DNA of 64,000 bases from an uncultured Oscillospiraceae bacterium (lineage in GTDB: Bacteria; Bacillota; Clostridia; Oscillospirales; Oscillospiraceae), in the NCBI GenBank assembly GCA_934667095.1, contig CAKULE010000004.1, positions 74,559-138,558 of the forward strand, given 5' to 3'. Positions 1 to 8,020 of the stretch are shown here, one piece after another. Both the position numbers and the translations under genes were made by a program. Each line of letters starts with the position of its first letter. The first letter of the stretch is position 1. The notes below the pieces were generated by a model. That model was not told the DNA's origin, searched no databases, and saw nothing but the letters and a program-made list of their open reading frames with translations.

Positions 1-833
1 ACTGCCTGACGCTGGACGAGGGGGCTGTTACGGACATCATCCGGGGTGTGCTCCATGAATTCCCCATGAAGCAGATGGAGATCTTCCTGCCGTCGTGGGT
101 GGATGTCCTTCCGCTGGAACATCCGATCAAAAAGGGCCTTTACGAGCTCATCCGGACCCAGACGGCGGATGTCCAGCGCCTGCGGGATGCGGAGCAGGCG
201 GTACTGGCGATGGAAGAGAGCGACGCCGTCAGTTCTGCCTCGCTGGACCGCATGGATATGGGCAGCGGCGTAGTTATCGTTACGCTGGAGCTCCCCCGGT
301 CGCTGTTCTATTCCACGGTCTCAGAACGATGCGGACTGGAAATCAGGGACGACGGCGATCTGGTGGATCAATTGACGGCCATGGCGGCCATGAAGCGCAG
401 CTATGAAAAGGTGGCCGATGCGCTGGCGCAGGTGGAGGCCACCGGTTACGGCATCGTCATGCCGGATATTGGAGAGATGGCGCTGGAGGAACCGGAGATC
501 GTCAAGCAGGGGGGACATTACGGCGTGCGCCTGCGGGCCTCGGCTCCGTCCATTCACATGCTCCGGGCGGACATCAAGACCGAGGTATCCCCCATCATGG
601 GCACAGAAAAGCAGTCGGAGGAGATGGTAGACTATCTTCTCCGGCAGTTTGAGGGCGACGCCAGCAGGATATGGGAGTCCAACATCTTTGGCCGCTCCTT
701 TCACGAGCTGGTGGGGGAGGACCTGCAGGGCAAGCTGAAACGGATGCCCGAGGACGCCCAGACCAAGCTGCGCGAGACCCTTCAGCGCATCATCAATGAG
801 GGCTCTGCCGGGCTCATCTGCATCATTCTGTGA
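1..833 (+). CDS. spoIVA: Stage IV sporulation protein A, C-terminal part
   Basis: The reading frame is open from base 3, so the 5' end lies outside the window; about 277 codons are seen. SpoIVA is the ATPase that polymerises into the basement layer of the spore coat on the outer forespore membrane. The visible part is the C-terminal region: an alpha/beta stretch with the SWVDVLP and GRSFHELV-type segments, and the ending GLICIIL, which is characteristic of the family and needed for anchoring. The N-terminal Walker A domain is not in view. A rho-independent terminator follows directly. Assignment rests on recognising the conserved C-terminus. Confidence 0.9.
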   Translation, partial: CLTLDEGAVTDIIRGVLHEFPMKQMEIFLPSWVDVLPLEHPIKKGLYELIRTQTADVQRLRDAEQAVLAMEESDAVSSASLDRMDMGSGVVIVTLELPRSLFYSTVSERCGLEIRDDGDLVDQLTAMAAMKRSYEKVADALAQVEATGYGIVMPDIGEMALEEPEIVKQGGHYGVRLRASAPSIHMLRADIKTEVSPIMGTEKQSEEMVDYLLRQFEGDASRIWESNIFGRSFHELVGEDLQGKLKRMPEDAQTKLRETLQRIINEGSAGLICIIL

Positions 834-840
834 GTTTAAA

Positions 841-873
841 ATGGCTCATCCTGTACAAGGATGAGCCATTTTT
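841..873 (+). terminator. Rho-independent terminator after spoIVA
   Basis: An 11-bp perfect stem (ATGGCTCATCC with GGATGAGCCAT) with a 7-nt loop is followed by a run of T, eight bases after the spoIVA stop codon. Confidence 0.9.
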
Positions 874-925
874 GCAATGCAAATTCGCCTAACCGTCAAA
901 AATATAACGGAAAGCCGAAATGTAC

Positions 926-954
926 TTGCAATTCTGCAAGATTAGACATATACT
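926..954 (+). promoter_or_regulatory. SigA-type promoter for the aminotransferase
   Basis: TTGCAA (926-931), a 17-bp spacer and TATACT (949-954) lie about 30 bp upstream of the start codon. The same two hexamers and spacing recur before the next transcription unit at 2198. Confidence 0.65.
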
Positions 955-984
955 AAGTCAGAAGAAAAAATCGGAGGGATCTCA

Positions 985-2178
985 GTGAAAGAACTTGCAG
1001 CAATTGCATCCGGGGTACACGCCTCCAGCACCATGGAGATCGACGCACTGTCCAAGCAGATGAAGGCCGACGGCATTGACGTCATCGGTTTTGGCGCCGG
1101 CGAACCCGATTTCAATACGCCCGACCATATCAAGGCGGCGGCAGAGCTGGCCATCCGGGACAACTTTACCCGCTATACCCCCGCATCCGGCACCCTGTCC
1201 CTGAAGAAAGCCATCTGCAAGAGGATGGAAAAGGACTGCGGCATTATCTATGAGCCCGGTCAGGTGGTGGTGTCCAGCGGCGCAAAACACTGCGTTTACC
1301 TGTCTCTGCGGGCCTTGGTAGACCCCGGCGACGAGGTGATCCTGCCCGCGCCCTTCTGGGTCAGTTATCTGGAGCTCATCCGTATGGTGGGCGGTGTCCC
1401 TGTGACCATTACCACGGAGGAATCCGCCGACTTCAAGCTCACGGCGGACCAGCTCCGGGCCGCCATTACACCCAAGACCAAGGCGATCATCCTCAACAAC
1501 CCCTCCAACCCCACCGGCATGGTTTACAGCAAGGAAGAGCTGGAGGCTCTGGCTCAGGTGTGCGTGGAGAAGGACATCTACATCATTTCCGATGAGATAT
1601 ATTACAGTCTGATCTACGATGGACTGACCTTTACCTCCGTGGCCAGCTTGGGCGAGGACGTGAAGGAGCGTACCCTCATCGTCAACGGCGTTTCCAAGAG
1701 CTATGCCATGACCGGCTGGCGGATCGGGTACATTCTGTGCGATGCGAAGATTGCCAAGGTCATCGCCAACTACGTGAGCCATTCCACCGGCTCGCCCTGC
1801 GCGGTATCTCAGGCGGCCGCGGAGGCCGCCCTTAGCAGCTCTCAGGTGCTGGTGGAGGACATGCGGCAGGCCTTTGAGGGCCGCCGGAACTACATCGTTC
1901 GCCGGATGAATGCCATTGAGGGCGTGAGCTGTATCAAGCCGGAAGGCGCCTTCTATGTGATGATGAACGTGGAGAAGCTGCTGGGCCGCACCATCTGCGG
2001 CGAGGTCATCGATACCTCCGATGACTTCTGCCGGGCCTTCCTGCAGCACGGACTGGTCGCCACAGTGCCCTGCAGCGGATTTGGCGCGCCCAATTTTGTC
2101 CGCTGGTCCTATGCCGCATCCATGGAGAACATCCGAAAGGGCATGGACCGGCTGGAGGCCTTCCTTGCGCAGAAATAA
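985..2178 (+). CDS. Aspartate/aromatic class I aminotransferase
   Basis: This 397-aa PLP-dependent fold-type I aminotransferase is probably an aspartate aminotransferase (aspartate + 2-oxoglutarate to oxaloacetate + glutamate) in the cytoplasm. The PLP-binding lysine is K238 in SKSYAMTGWRIGY, the NNPSNPTG motif precedes it, and the substrate-carboxylate arginine is R373 in FVRWSYA. The GTG start at 985 is chosen for its GGAGGG ribosome site. It has its own promoter and forms a single-gene unit. Other class I substrates (tyrosine, phenylalanine, branched-chain) cannot be excluded from sequence alone. Confidence 0.9.
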   Translation: MKELAAIASGVHASSTMEIDALSKQMKADGIDVIGFGAGEPDFNTPDHIKAAAELAIRDNFTRYTPASGTLSLKKAICKRMEKDCGIIYEPGQVVVSSGAKHCVYLSLRALVDPGDEVILPAPFWVSYLELIRMVGGVPVTITTEESADFKLTADQLRAAITPKTKAIILNNPSNPTGMVYSKEELEALAQVCVEKDIYIISDEIYYSLIYDGLTFTSVASLGEDVKERTLIVNGVSKSYAMTGWRIGYILCDAKIAKVIANYVSHSTGSPCAVSQAAAEAALSSSQVLVEDMRQAFEGRRNYIVRRMNAIEGVSCIKPEGAFYVMMNVEKLLGRTICGEVIDTSDDFCRAFLQHGLVATVPCSGFGAPNFVRWSYAASMENIRKGMDRLEAFLAQK

Positions 2179-2197
2179 GACTTTTTCCCGTTACCCC

Positions 2198-2226
2198 TTG
2201 CAAAGTGCGAAAAGATTGGGTATACT
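2198..2226 (+). promoter_or_regulatory. SigA-type promoter for the DUF1858 gene
   Basis: TTGCAA (2198-2203), 17 bp, then TATACT (2221-2226), followed by an AAGGAGG ribosome site at 2249. It matches the aminotransferase promoter in both hexamers. Confidence 0.65.
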
Positions 2227-2265
2227 ACTCTTGTTCGACAAATGATGCAAGGAGGTTATTTTAAA

Positions 2266-2463
2266 ATGGCTAAAATCACTAAAGATACCATTATTGGCGA
2301 TATTTTGGACATCGCACCCGCTACCGCGCCCATCTTCATGTCCATTGGCATGCATTGTCTGGGCTGCCCCGCCTCCCGGGGCGAGACGGTGGAGCAGGCC
2401 TGCATGGTCCACGGCGTGGACGTGAACGAGCTGCTGGAGCAGCTGAACGCCACTATCGGTTGA
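2266..2463 (+). CDS. DUF1858 (hybrid-cluster-associated redox) small protein
   Basis: This 65-aa cytoplasmic protein belongs to the DUF1858 / prismane-associated family. It shows the typical opening (IGDILDIAPATAPIFMSIGMHC) and a CLGC motif at residues 31-34 that could form a redox disulfide or bind metal. ATG 2266 is chosen because AAGGAGG lies 9 bases upstream; the open frame further upstream has no ribosome site. It has its own promoter and terminator. The biochemical role of the family is not settled; a thiol-disulfide or Fe-S related function is inferred from the CxxC. Confidence 0.85.
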   Translation: MAKITKDTIIGDILDIAPATAPIFMSIGMHCLGCPASRGETVEQACMVHGVDVNELLEQLNATIG

Positions 2464-2477
2464 GCCAAAACCTTGTG

Positions 2478-2505
2478 AAAAGAGCGGTCATTCCGCTCTT
2501 TTCCT
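2478..2505 (+). terminator. Rho-independent terminator
   Basis: AAAGAGCGG and CCGCTCTTT pair around a 5-nt loop and are followed by TTCCTTT, between the DUF1858 gene and trmK. Confidence 0.75.
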
Positions 2506-2538
2506 TTATTTTCAGATGTTTTCGGGGAGGAGATCAAC

Positions 2539-3216
2539 ATGGAATTGACGCCCAGACTGCGCTCTGTGGCGGAGCAGGTGCCTGCCGGCGCGGTTTTGGC
2601 TGACGTCGGCACGGATCACGCCTATCTCCCCACGTGGTTGCTGCTGGAGGGCCGCATCCCGCGGGCCATTGCCGCCGATCTGCGGGTCGGTCCGCTGGAA
2701 CGCGCCCGGGAGACCGCAGCCCGGTACGGTGTCAGCAAACAGATCTCCTTCCGCCTGTGTGATGGCCTTTCCGCTATTGCCCCAGATGAGGCCGATGTCA
2801 TTGCCATTGCAGGCATGGGAGGGGAGACCATCGCATCCATTCTGGAGGCAGCGCCATGGACCCGGCAGGCGGACAAGTTGCTCCTGCTCCAGCCCATGAC
2901 CGCCTTTGCGGACCTGCGCAGCTGGCTTTCCACCCATGGTTACTGCATCAAAGATGAAACAATTTCCCGGGAAGGAAAACGGCTTTACACATCCCTTCGG
3001 GTCAGGGCTGGAGCGATGGCGCCCATGACCTTGGCCGAGCTTTGGGCCGGAAGGCAGAGCGGCGACCCGCTCCGCCGGGACTATCTTGCGATGGTGGAGG
3101 CCAAGCTGGAGCGTATCCTCCAGGGGCATTTGGCCGCGGAGCTGCAGGATGAGGCGGAGATCGACTCTGTCCGCTTGATATTAGATGAGATTCGACAGAT
3201 GAAAGGGGAGCTTTGA
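2539..3216 (+). CDS. trmK: tRNA (adenine(22)-N1)-methyltransferase
   Basis: This 225-aa SAM-dependent methyltransferase of the TrmK/YqfN family makes m1A22 in tRNA. The SAM-binding motif I is DVGTDHAYLP (residues 22-31) and the family motif AGMGG lies at 91-95. The length matches the family. The ATG has a GGGGAGGAG site. It is followed with almost no gap by the Nif3-family gene, the same pairing (yqfN-yqfO) seen in Bacillus and many clostridia, which supports the call. Confidence 0.93.
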   Translation: MELTPRLRSVAEQVPAGAVLADVGTDHAYLPTWLLLEGRIPRAIAADLRVGPLERARETAARYGVSKQISFRLCDGLSAIAPDEADVIAIAGMGGETIASILEAAPWTRQADKLLLLQPMTAFADLRSWLSTHGYCIKDETISREGKRLYTSLRVRAGAMAPMTLAELWAGRQSGDPLRRDYLAMVEAKLERILQGHLAAELQDEAEIDSVRLILDEIRQMKGEL

Positions 3217-3218
3217 CC

Positions 3219-4010
3219 ATGGTCACCGTACAGAACGTATATGATCTCATTCAGCGAAAGGCCCCGTTCGAGCTCCAGATGGATTTTGACAATGCCGGCT
3301 TTTTGGTGGGCAGGGCAGACCGGCCGGTGACTCGGGTGCTGGTGGCTCTGGACATCACGGAGCCAGTGGTGGCCGAGGCCATCGACTGCGGTGCGCAGCT
3401 CATCGTGTCCCACCATCCGGTAATCTGGGGCGGCGCCAAATCGGTGACCGACCAGACTATCACTGGGCGAAAGCTCCTGCTGTTGGCGGAACACGGCATT
3501 GCTGCCATCTGCTCCCACACCAATCTGGATGCGGTAGAAGGCGGCGTCAACGATGCGCTGGCCCGCCGATTGGGCCTGTCTGACATTGGCCAGCTCCATC
3601 AGGATGGTGTGGATGCGGAGGGCCGCCCATACGGCATCGGCCGGGTGGGCATCGTGCCGACCCAACCTCTGTACGACTTCGCGCTGGATGTAAAGGAGAA
3701 GCTGGGCGCCAACGGCATCCGCCTTGTGGACGGCGGAAAGCCGGTCCGCATGGTGGCTGTGGGCGGCGGAGCCTGCGCCGGCATGATGGATGATGCCATT
3801 GCGCAGGGGTGTGACACCTTTGTGACCTCCGATGTAAAATACGACGGCTTTCTGGATGCGAAGGCCCTTGGTCTCAACCTTATCGACGCCGGCCATTACC
3901 CCACAGAAAATGTGGTGTGTCCGGTCCTCCGCAGCTGGATTGCGGAGGCATTTCCGGAGCTGACCGTCACCGTCTCCCGCACCCATCAGGAGATATTTTC
4001 CTACCTGTGA
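3219..4010 (+). CDS. Nif3-like dinuclear metal-centre protein (YqfO family)
   Basis: This 263-aa protein belongs to the Nif3/DUF34 family, often annotated as a GTP cyclohydrolase type 2 homologue; its true function is unresolved. Metal ligands are visible in SHHP (64-67), SHTNLD (99-104) and the C-terminal GHYPTE. It lacks the extra central PII-like domain found in longer homologues. ATG 3219 is preferred over TTG 3213 because AGGGGAG sits 8 bases before it. It starts just after the trmK stop, so the two are probably co-transcribed and translationally coupled. Confidence 0.9.
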   Translation: MVTVQNVYDLIQRKAPFELQMDFDNAGFLVGRADRPVTRVLVALDITEPVVAEAIDCGAQLIVSHHPVIWGGAKSVTDQTITGRKLLLLAEHGIAAICSHTNLDAVEGGVNDALARRLGLSDIGQLHQDGVDAEGRPYGIGRVGIVPTQPLYDFALDVKEKLGANGIRLVDGGKPVRMVAVGGGACAGMMDDAIAQGCDTFVTSDVKYDGFLDAKALGLNLIDAGHYPTENVVCPVLRSWIAEAFPELTVTVSRTHQEIFSYL

Positions 4011-4054
4011 TACATGTTTCCGCTCCGGTTCTCATAGAAGTGAGGGAAGGGGGG

Positions 4055-4774
4055 ATGCGCATGAAACGGGATCTGGCGGTGGTATCGCTGGGGCTATGTC
4101 TGATCATTCTGGGCAGTCTGGCGGCCGGGAGGCGGATCGTATCCGCCATGGGGGCCGGTACAGCGACCCGCCCCACGCTGGTACTGGACGCCGGGCACGG
4201 CGGAGAGGACGGCGGCGCAGTGTCTGCCTCCGGACATAAGGAGAGCGACATTAATCTTGCCATTGTGCTCAAGCTGCGGGATCTGATGGCTTTCCTTGGC
4301 ACGGATGCCGTTCTCACCCGGGATGCAGATGTTTCTGTTTACGATCCCGGCTGCAAGACGCTGAGGGAAAAGAAGGTCTCGGATTTGAAGAACCGCGTTG
4401 CGATGGTCCGCAATCTGGATCATGCCATGGTCATCAGTGTACATCAAAACACCTTTACAGATAGCAGATACAAAGGCGCACAGGTATTCTTTGTCGCAGG
4501 AGAGTTGTCCCGTCAATGGGGCGACAGCACTCAGGCTATTCTGAATTCTACGCTGGGGAGCAGCAGCCGAAAGGCGGCGCTGATCCCGGATAGCGTGTAT
4601 TTGTTTTCCCACATAGACTGCCCTGCCATTCTGGTAGAGTGCGGTTTTCTCAGCAACGGGGAAGAGGCATCGCTCCTGTTGACGGACAGCTACCAGCGCA
4701 AGCTGGCGGCGGCACTGGCAGCGGCCTATTTTCACCAATTACAGATGATGCCGGGAGGAGATTATCTTGGCTAA
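4055..4774 (+). CDS. cwlD: N-acetylmuramoyl-L-alanine amidase, CwlD type
   Basis: This 239-aa Amidase_3 protein has an N-terminal signal or anchor segment (VVSLGLCLIILGSLAAG). Zinc ligands and the catalytic glutamate are visible in DAGHGGEDGG, in the E of ESDINLA, in SVHQN and in AILVECGFLSN. CwlD cleaves peptide side chains during spore-cortex synthesis, giving muramic-delta-lactam. The start is ATG 4055 or 4061; GGAAGGGGGG favours 4061 slightly. The gene overlaps radA by 8 bases. A general vegetative amidase is possible, but the size and spore-former context fit CwlD. Confidence 0.8.
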   Translation: MRMKRDLAVVSLGLCLIILGSLAAGRRIVSAMGAGTATRPTLVLDAGHGGEDGGAVSASGHKESDINLAIVLKLRDLMAFLGTDAVLTRDADVSVYDPGCKTLREKKVSDLKNRVAMVRNLDHAMVISVHQNTFTDSRYKGAQVFFVAGELSRQWGDSTQAILNSTLGSSSRKAALIPDSVYLFSHIDCPAILVECGFLSNGEEASLLLTDSYQRKLAAALAAAYFHQLQMMPGGDYLG

Positions 4775-6131
4775 GGCAAAAACCCTGTTTTATTGTACAG
4801 AATGCGGCAACGAAACCCCAAAATGGCAAGGGAAGTGCCCCGCCTGCGGGGCGTGGAATACCATCGTGGAGCGTCCTGCCGCCGATACGAAGCGCAAGTC
4901 TGCGTCTTCCTTGGGTTCCGTGGGTGCGCCTCGACTGCCCAAGCCTGTTGCCGAGGTGGATGCGGCAGACGAGCTGCGGTTCCGGACCGGGATGAATGAG
5001 CTGGACCGGGTGCTGGGCGGCGGCGCTGTGAAGGGTTCGCTGGTGCTGGTGGGCGGAGCTCCCGGTATTGGTAAATCCACACTGATGCTCCAGATTTGTG
5101 ACAATTTATGCCGTTTTGCCAACGTTTTATATGTATCCGGAGAGGAATCCGAGCGCCAGATCAAGCTACGGGCCCAGCGGCTGGGTATCCGCGACGAGGG
5201 GCTGTACCTCTATTCTGAGACCAATTTGGATGACATCGTGGCGGCTGTAGAGGCACAGAAGCCGGACATTCTCATCGTTGACTCCATCCAGACCATCTAT
5301 AACGGCGACTCCAGCTCCTCGCCGGGCAGTGTGGCACAGGTCAAGGAATGCACCATGACCCTGATGCATCTGGCCAAGGGCATGGGCGTGACTGTGTTTG
5401 TGGTAGGCCACATCAATAAGGAGGGCTCACTGGCCGGCCCCAAGGTGCTGGAGCACATGGTGGACTGCGTGCTGCATTTTGAAGGGGAGGAGCACAACTC
5501 CTACCGCATCCTGCGGGCGGCCAAAAACCGCTTTGGTGCCACCAATGAGATCGGTGTGTTTGAGATGGGTGATCGGGGCTTGTCTGAGGTGCCCAATCCC
5601 TCCGAAGCGCTGCTGTCCGGTCGGCCCAAGGACGCGCCGGGGTCCTGCGTGACCTGCGTAATGGAGGGCGTTCGGCCCGTATTGGCTGAGGTTCAGGCAC
5701 TGCTGAGCCCATCGGCTTACGGCAATTCCCGCCGTTCCAGCAACGGCTTTGATTACAATCGGGCTATGATGCTGGCCGCGGTGCTGGAAAAGCGCGGCGG
5801 GCTGTTGATCTCAAATTGTGATTTTTATGTCAATGTGATTGGCGGCCTGACAGTCACAGAGCCGGCGGCCGACCTGTCGCTCATCGTGGCGCTGGCATCC
5901 AGTTTTCGGGACAAGCCTGTGCCGTATGACCTTGCCGCCATCGGCGAGGTGGGCCTGACGGGAGAACTGCGGGCAGTGCATGCCCTGAATCAGCGGCTGT
6001 CTGAGGTTCGACGGCTGGGCTTCACAAAATGTCTGGTGCCAGCTGGGCCCAGCGGAAAACTCATTGCGCCAGACGGCCTGGAGCTCATCAGAGTGTCAAA
6101 CATTCGGCAGGCTGTCGCTGTGCTGGTCTGA
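4767..6131 (+). CDS. radA: DNA repair protein RadA
   Basis: This 454-aa RecA-like ATPase promotes branch migration in recombinational repair. Domains in order are a C4 zinc finger (C10, C13, C24, C27), a RecA-like core with Walker A GGAPGIGKST (about 94-103), the RadA signature KNRFG (about 252) and a C-terminal Lon-protease-like domain. The TTG start is supported by GGGAGGAG and by the conserved MAK-type N-terminus with the zinc finger close behind. It overlaps the amidase gene by 8 bases. Confidence 0.97.
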   Translation: MAKAKTLFYCTECGNETPKWQGKCPACGAWNTIVERPAADTKRKSASSLGSVGAPRLPKPVAEVDAADELRFRTGMNELDRVLGGGAVKGSLVLVGGAPGIGKSTLMLQICDNLCRFANVLYVSGEESERQIKLRAQRLGIRDEGLYLYSETNLDDIVAAVEAQKPDILIVDSIQTIYNGDSSSSPGSVAQVKECTMTLMHLAKGMGVTVFVVGHINKEGSLAGPKVLEHMVDCVLHFEGEEHNSYRILRAAKNRFGATNEIGVFEMGDRGLSEVPNPSEALLSGRPKDAPGSCVTCVMEGVRPVLAEVQALLSPSAYGNSRRSSNGFDYNRAMMLAAVLEKRGGLLISNCDFYVNVIGGLTVTEPAADLSLIVALASSFRDKPVPYDLAAIGEVGLTGELRAVHALNQRLSEVRRLGFTKCLVPAGPSGKLIAPDGLELIRVSNIRQAVAVLV

Positions 6132-6335
6132 CCGCGGCGTGAAATTCAGGCAGCGGTCGTTGGGCGCAGTCCGCACATCGTTAGATAGAGCTTGCTCCAG
6201 CGTGCAGACGCCGTCTGACTGATAGCGGCATGGTTCTGTGCATGGAATGATCATAATGTCACCACTTATCACATGATTTACAGTAGCTTGTGTACTGATA
6301 AAACGCTTTATGCGCTATGAAGGGAGGCTTTATTG

Positions 6336-6382
6336 GGGTTATTGCACTGCCGACGCCTTCCTCCAACTCAACAAAATATTTA
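6336..6382 (+). other. attL: left end repeat of the prophage, dif-like half site
   Basis: Bases 6336-6377 match 12351-12392 at 41 of 42 positions (one T/C difference at 6359/12374). The repeat ends in the arm ACTCAACAAAA (6366-6376), followed by a 6-base spacer TATTTA. Beyond the spacer the right arm is degenerate (CTAAAATTGGA), unlike the perfect arm at the other end. This is what integration of an element with an imperfect site would leave. The 200 bases before it, after radA, hold no gene that I can support. Confidence 0.75.
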
Positions 6383-6410
6383 CTAAAATTGGAAATTGCA
6401 GAAACAGAAA

Positions 6411-6438
6411 AGCAGGGGTGCAAGGCCCCTGCTTTTTT
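6411..6438. terminator. Bidirectional terminator inside the left prophage end
   Basis: AGCAGGGG (6411-6418) pairs with CCCCTGCT (6426-6433). A-rich and T-rich flanks on either side suit either direction. It overlaps the stop codon of the minus-strand gene at 6437. Confidence 0.75.
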
Positions 6439-6739
6439 ATGCCTGTTTTGCTTCCCGGAGGTGCTGCCTGACAACGGATTCCAGTGCTTCCAGCCGCCAC
6501 TCCAGCTTGTCGGTGCGGTCGGCGATCTTCTCGTCGATGTGTTCCAGGATGCTTTCGTGGCCCTCGGCCAGCAGTTTGATAGCCGGCTTGATCTCGTGGT
6601 CCAGCGTGGCCTCGACCCGGATCAGCCGCCGATCCATTGTTTCAAGTCTCTGGTCCATCGTTGCAAGCTGCCCGCTGATGGGGGTCAATTTTGCGTCTAT
6701 CATTTGACTTATTGCTTCCAGCAGTTCGTTGTCTGTCAT
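6437..6739 (-). CDS. Small coiled-coil protein of the prophage left end
   Basis: This is a 100-aa hydrophilic protein without signal or membrane segment. Heptad-like repeats run through most of it (LATMDQRLETMDRRLIRVEATL; KLEWRLEALESV), predicting a long coiled coil. An AAAGGAGG site lies 8 bases before the ATG, and TTGACT-18-TAGAAT forms a promoter upstream. It is the leftmost gene inside the repeats, transcribed toward attL. I do not recognise the family. Similar short coiled-coil proteins occur in clostridial mobile elements; a structural or regulatory role is only a guess. Confidence 0.7.
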   Translation of the reverse strand: MTDNELLEAISQMIDAKLTPISGQLATMDQRLETMDRRLIRVEATLDHEIKPAIKLLAEGHESILEHIDEKIADRTDKLEWRLEALESVVRQHLREAKQA

Positions 6740-6764
6740 GTACTGCGCCTCCTTTGTGGCCCCT

Positions 6765-6794
6765 ATTCTACCATCGGGCTCCGGTAGAAGTCAA
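6765..6794 (-). promoter_or_regulatory. Promoter for the coiled-coil gene
   Basis: On the minus strand, TTGACT (6794-6789), 18 bp and TAGAAT (6770-6765). The 190 bases between here and 6982 hold no supported gene. Confidence 0.5.
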
Positions 6795-6982
6795 GCCCCC
6801 CCGGAGGAAATGGCAGAGGGCACGGCTGCCATGCAAGGCCGGGGAGCTCCGGTGTACTTCCGGTGCTCCCATCGGCCGGACATACCGCTTGCCCGGCGCT
6901 GCTCAGAGTGCGGGCAGGGGGAAGCTGCCCTTCGTGCCGGACACCGGGCCGGGCCCAGCTGGGGCTATGCCTTATTGACCGA

Positions 6983-7201
6983 TCACCGGGGCCAACGCAT
7001 ACCCTTCGGCAGCCCCAAGATATAGTCGGCAGAGACCCCATAGAATTTGCAGAGTTTCGCAAGGCGTCCCACGGTCATTTCCTGCAGGCCGCTTTCGTAC
7101 TTGTAGATCTGCTGTTGGGTTGTCCCCAAGATCTGCGCAACGTCCTTTTGGGTTAAGTCCTGATCTTCTCGCAGTGCTCGTAGTCTTTCGTGCACTTCCA
7201 T
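6983..7201 (-). CDS. XRE-family HTH repressor of the prophage
   Basis: This 72-aa protein is essentially a single Cro/CI-type helix-turn-helix domain. TQKDVAQILGTTQQQIYKYESG is the HTH, and YGVSADYILGLP is the usual last helix. ATG 7201 is chosen because GGAG lies upstream; ATG 7216 lacks a ribosome site. It faces away from the phage genes across a 135-bp control region. It probably represses the rightward phage promoter, in the way that divergent repressors act in other temperate phages. Confidence 0.88.
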   Translation of the reverse strand: MEVHERLRALREDQDLTQKDVAQILGTTQQQIYKYESGLQEMTVGRLAKLCKFYGVSADYILGLPKGMRWPR

Positions 7202-7232
7202 AAACTGTGTCTCCATTCTGCTATTTTTGCAG

Positions 7233-7288
7233 ATTATAAAACACCCTAAAAGGTTTTTCTTGACTTTATGCCTCTTAGGATGTATCCT
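7233..7288. promoter_or_regulatory. Divergent phage control region with operator-like repeat
   Basis: Rightward: TTGACT (7260-7265), 17 bp, TATCCT (7283-7288). Leftward: a TATAAT (7238-7233) that could serve the repressor, with a poor -35. The palindrome AGGAT-GT-ATCCT overlaps the rightward -10, and CCTCTTAGG lies in its spacer. Both are candidate repressor sites. Confidence 0.5.
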
Positions 7289-7336
7289 TGAACTTAGATA
7301 AGCCTTAAAAGATGTTAAATGAAAGGAGATTAAAAG

Positions 7337-7480
7337 GTGGACGAACAAAAGCGGACCGAGAGGTTAGACCGCATTTTAGGTGTGTGTGAATACGGCCTGC
7401 TGTGCTGCCTTTTGGGCTTTAATGGCTGGATGTTGTTGATTCTACTGAAGACACTTTTTATTTTGCTTCGAACTGGTTGA
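7337..7480 (+). CDS. Small phage membrane protein (47 aa)
   Basis: A GTG start follows AAAGGAG by 8 bases. The product has a charged N-terminus (MDEQKRTERLDRILG) and one long hydrophobic segment (YGLLCCLLGFNGWMLLILLKTLFILL). It is the first gene of the rightward phage operon. I do not recognise it. Its place and shape would suit a small minor virion protein or a membrane-associated early protein. Confidence 0.6.
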   Translation: MDEQKRTERLDRILGVCEYGLLCCLLGFNGWMLLILLKTLFILLRTG

Positions 7481-7494
7481 AAGGAGAATACGAA

Positions 7495-7749
7495 ATGCAA
7501 TTTGAAAAAGATGTGAAGTTTCTGGGGATGAGCACTGCCAATGTGCTGAGTGACGGCGGTGCGTATTACACGGTGAGTCTCTTTGAGCAGCAGACCCGCA
7601 CCTCTCTGGCGCTCAATATCATGGACACGGACATGAATCAGGAGGTTCTGGATACGCTGGGGGCCTGCGTGTTCGGCGATGAACTCCATGCTGTCTTTGA
7701 GCTGCGGCCCAAGGACAAGCTGTACCGGCTGCGTCTGCTCCGTGTGTGA
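7495..7749 (+). CDS. Small soluble phage protein, candidate ssDNA-binding protein
   Basis: This 84-aa protein starts at an ATG with AAAGGAG upstream. It has alternating hydrophobic and polar strands and aromatic residues (MQFEKDVKF, GAYYTVSLF, HAVFELRPKDKLYRLRLLRV), suggesting a small beta-barrel. Filamentous phages need an ssDNA-binding protein of about this length (gpV, 87 aa in M13), and no other gene here fits better. That role is inference from size, predicted fold and position; I see no diagnostic motif. Confidence 0.6.
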   Translation: MQFEKDVKFLGMSTANVLSDGGAYYTVSLFEQQTRTSLALNIMDTDMNQEVLDTLGACVFGDELHAVFELRPKDKLYRLRLLRV

Positions 7750-7801
7750 GATATACAAAGCCCTCCTGTCCGCGGTGTCACCGGGGCAGGAGGGAGCAGC
7801 G

Positions 7802-8017
7802 CTGAATATCAATGTTCGGTATACGCCTTCGGATGAGGTTCTGGCTTTGCGGCAGCGGATCGCCGAGCTGGAGGCCAGAGCGGAAAAGCTGGAGCAGGAG
7901 AACCGGCGCTTTGAATACCGGTACTGCTGTGAGGTCCAGATGAAGGACCAGCTGGTGGACTACGTCCGGGCACAGGGCGTGAAGATCCCGGACAGGCTGC
8001 TGCGGCACATTTTTTGA
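7802..8017 (+). CDS. Small phage protein with coiled coil, probable CTG start
   Basis: This is a protein of about 71 aa with a strong heptad region (EVLALRQRIAELEARAEKLEQ) and a basic C-terminus (GVKIPDRLLRHIF). The best ribosome site in the frame, AGGAGG at 7788, points to CTG 7802 as initiator. The alternative is GTG 7742, which overlaps the previous stop codon but has no ribosome site. Function unknown. It ends three bases before the tRNA-like element. Confidence 0.5.
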   Translation: MNINVRYTPSDEVLALRQRIAELEARAEKLEQENRRFEYRYCCEVQMKDQLVDYVRAQGVKIPDRLLRHIF

Positions 8018-8020
8018 ACT

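Noticed and set aside
6317..6787. A 156-codon plus-strand frame across attL
   Set aside because: It runs through the end repeat, a terminator and the antisense of the coiled-coil gene; there is no domain, and base usage is not that of a gene.
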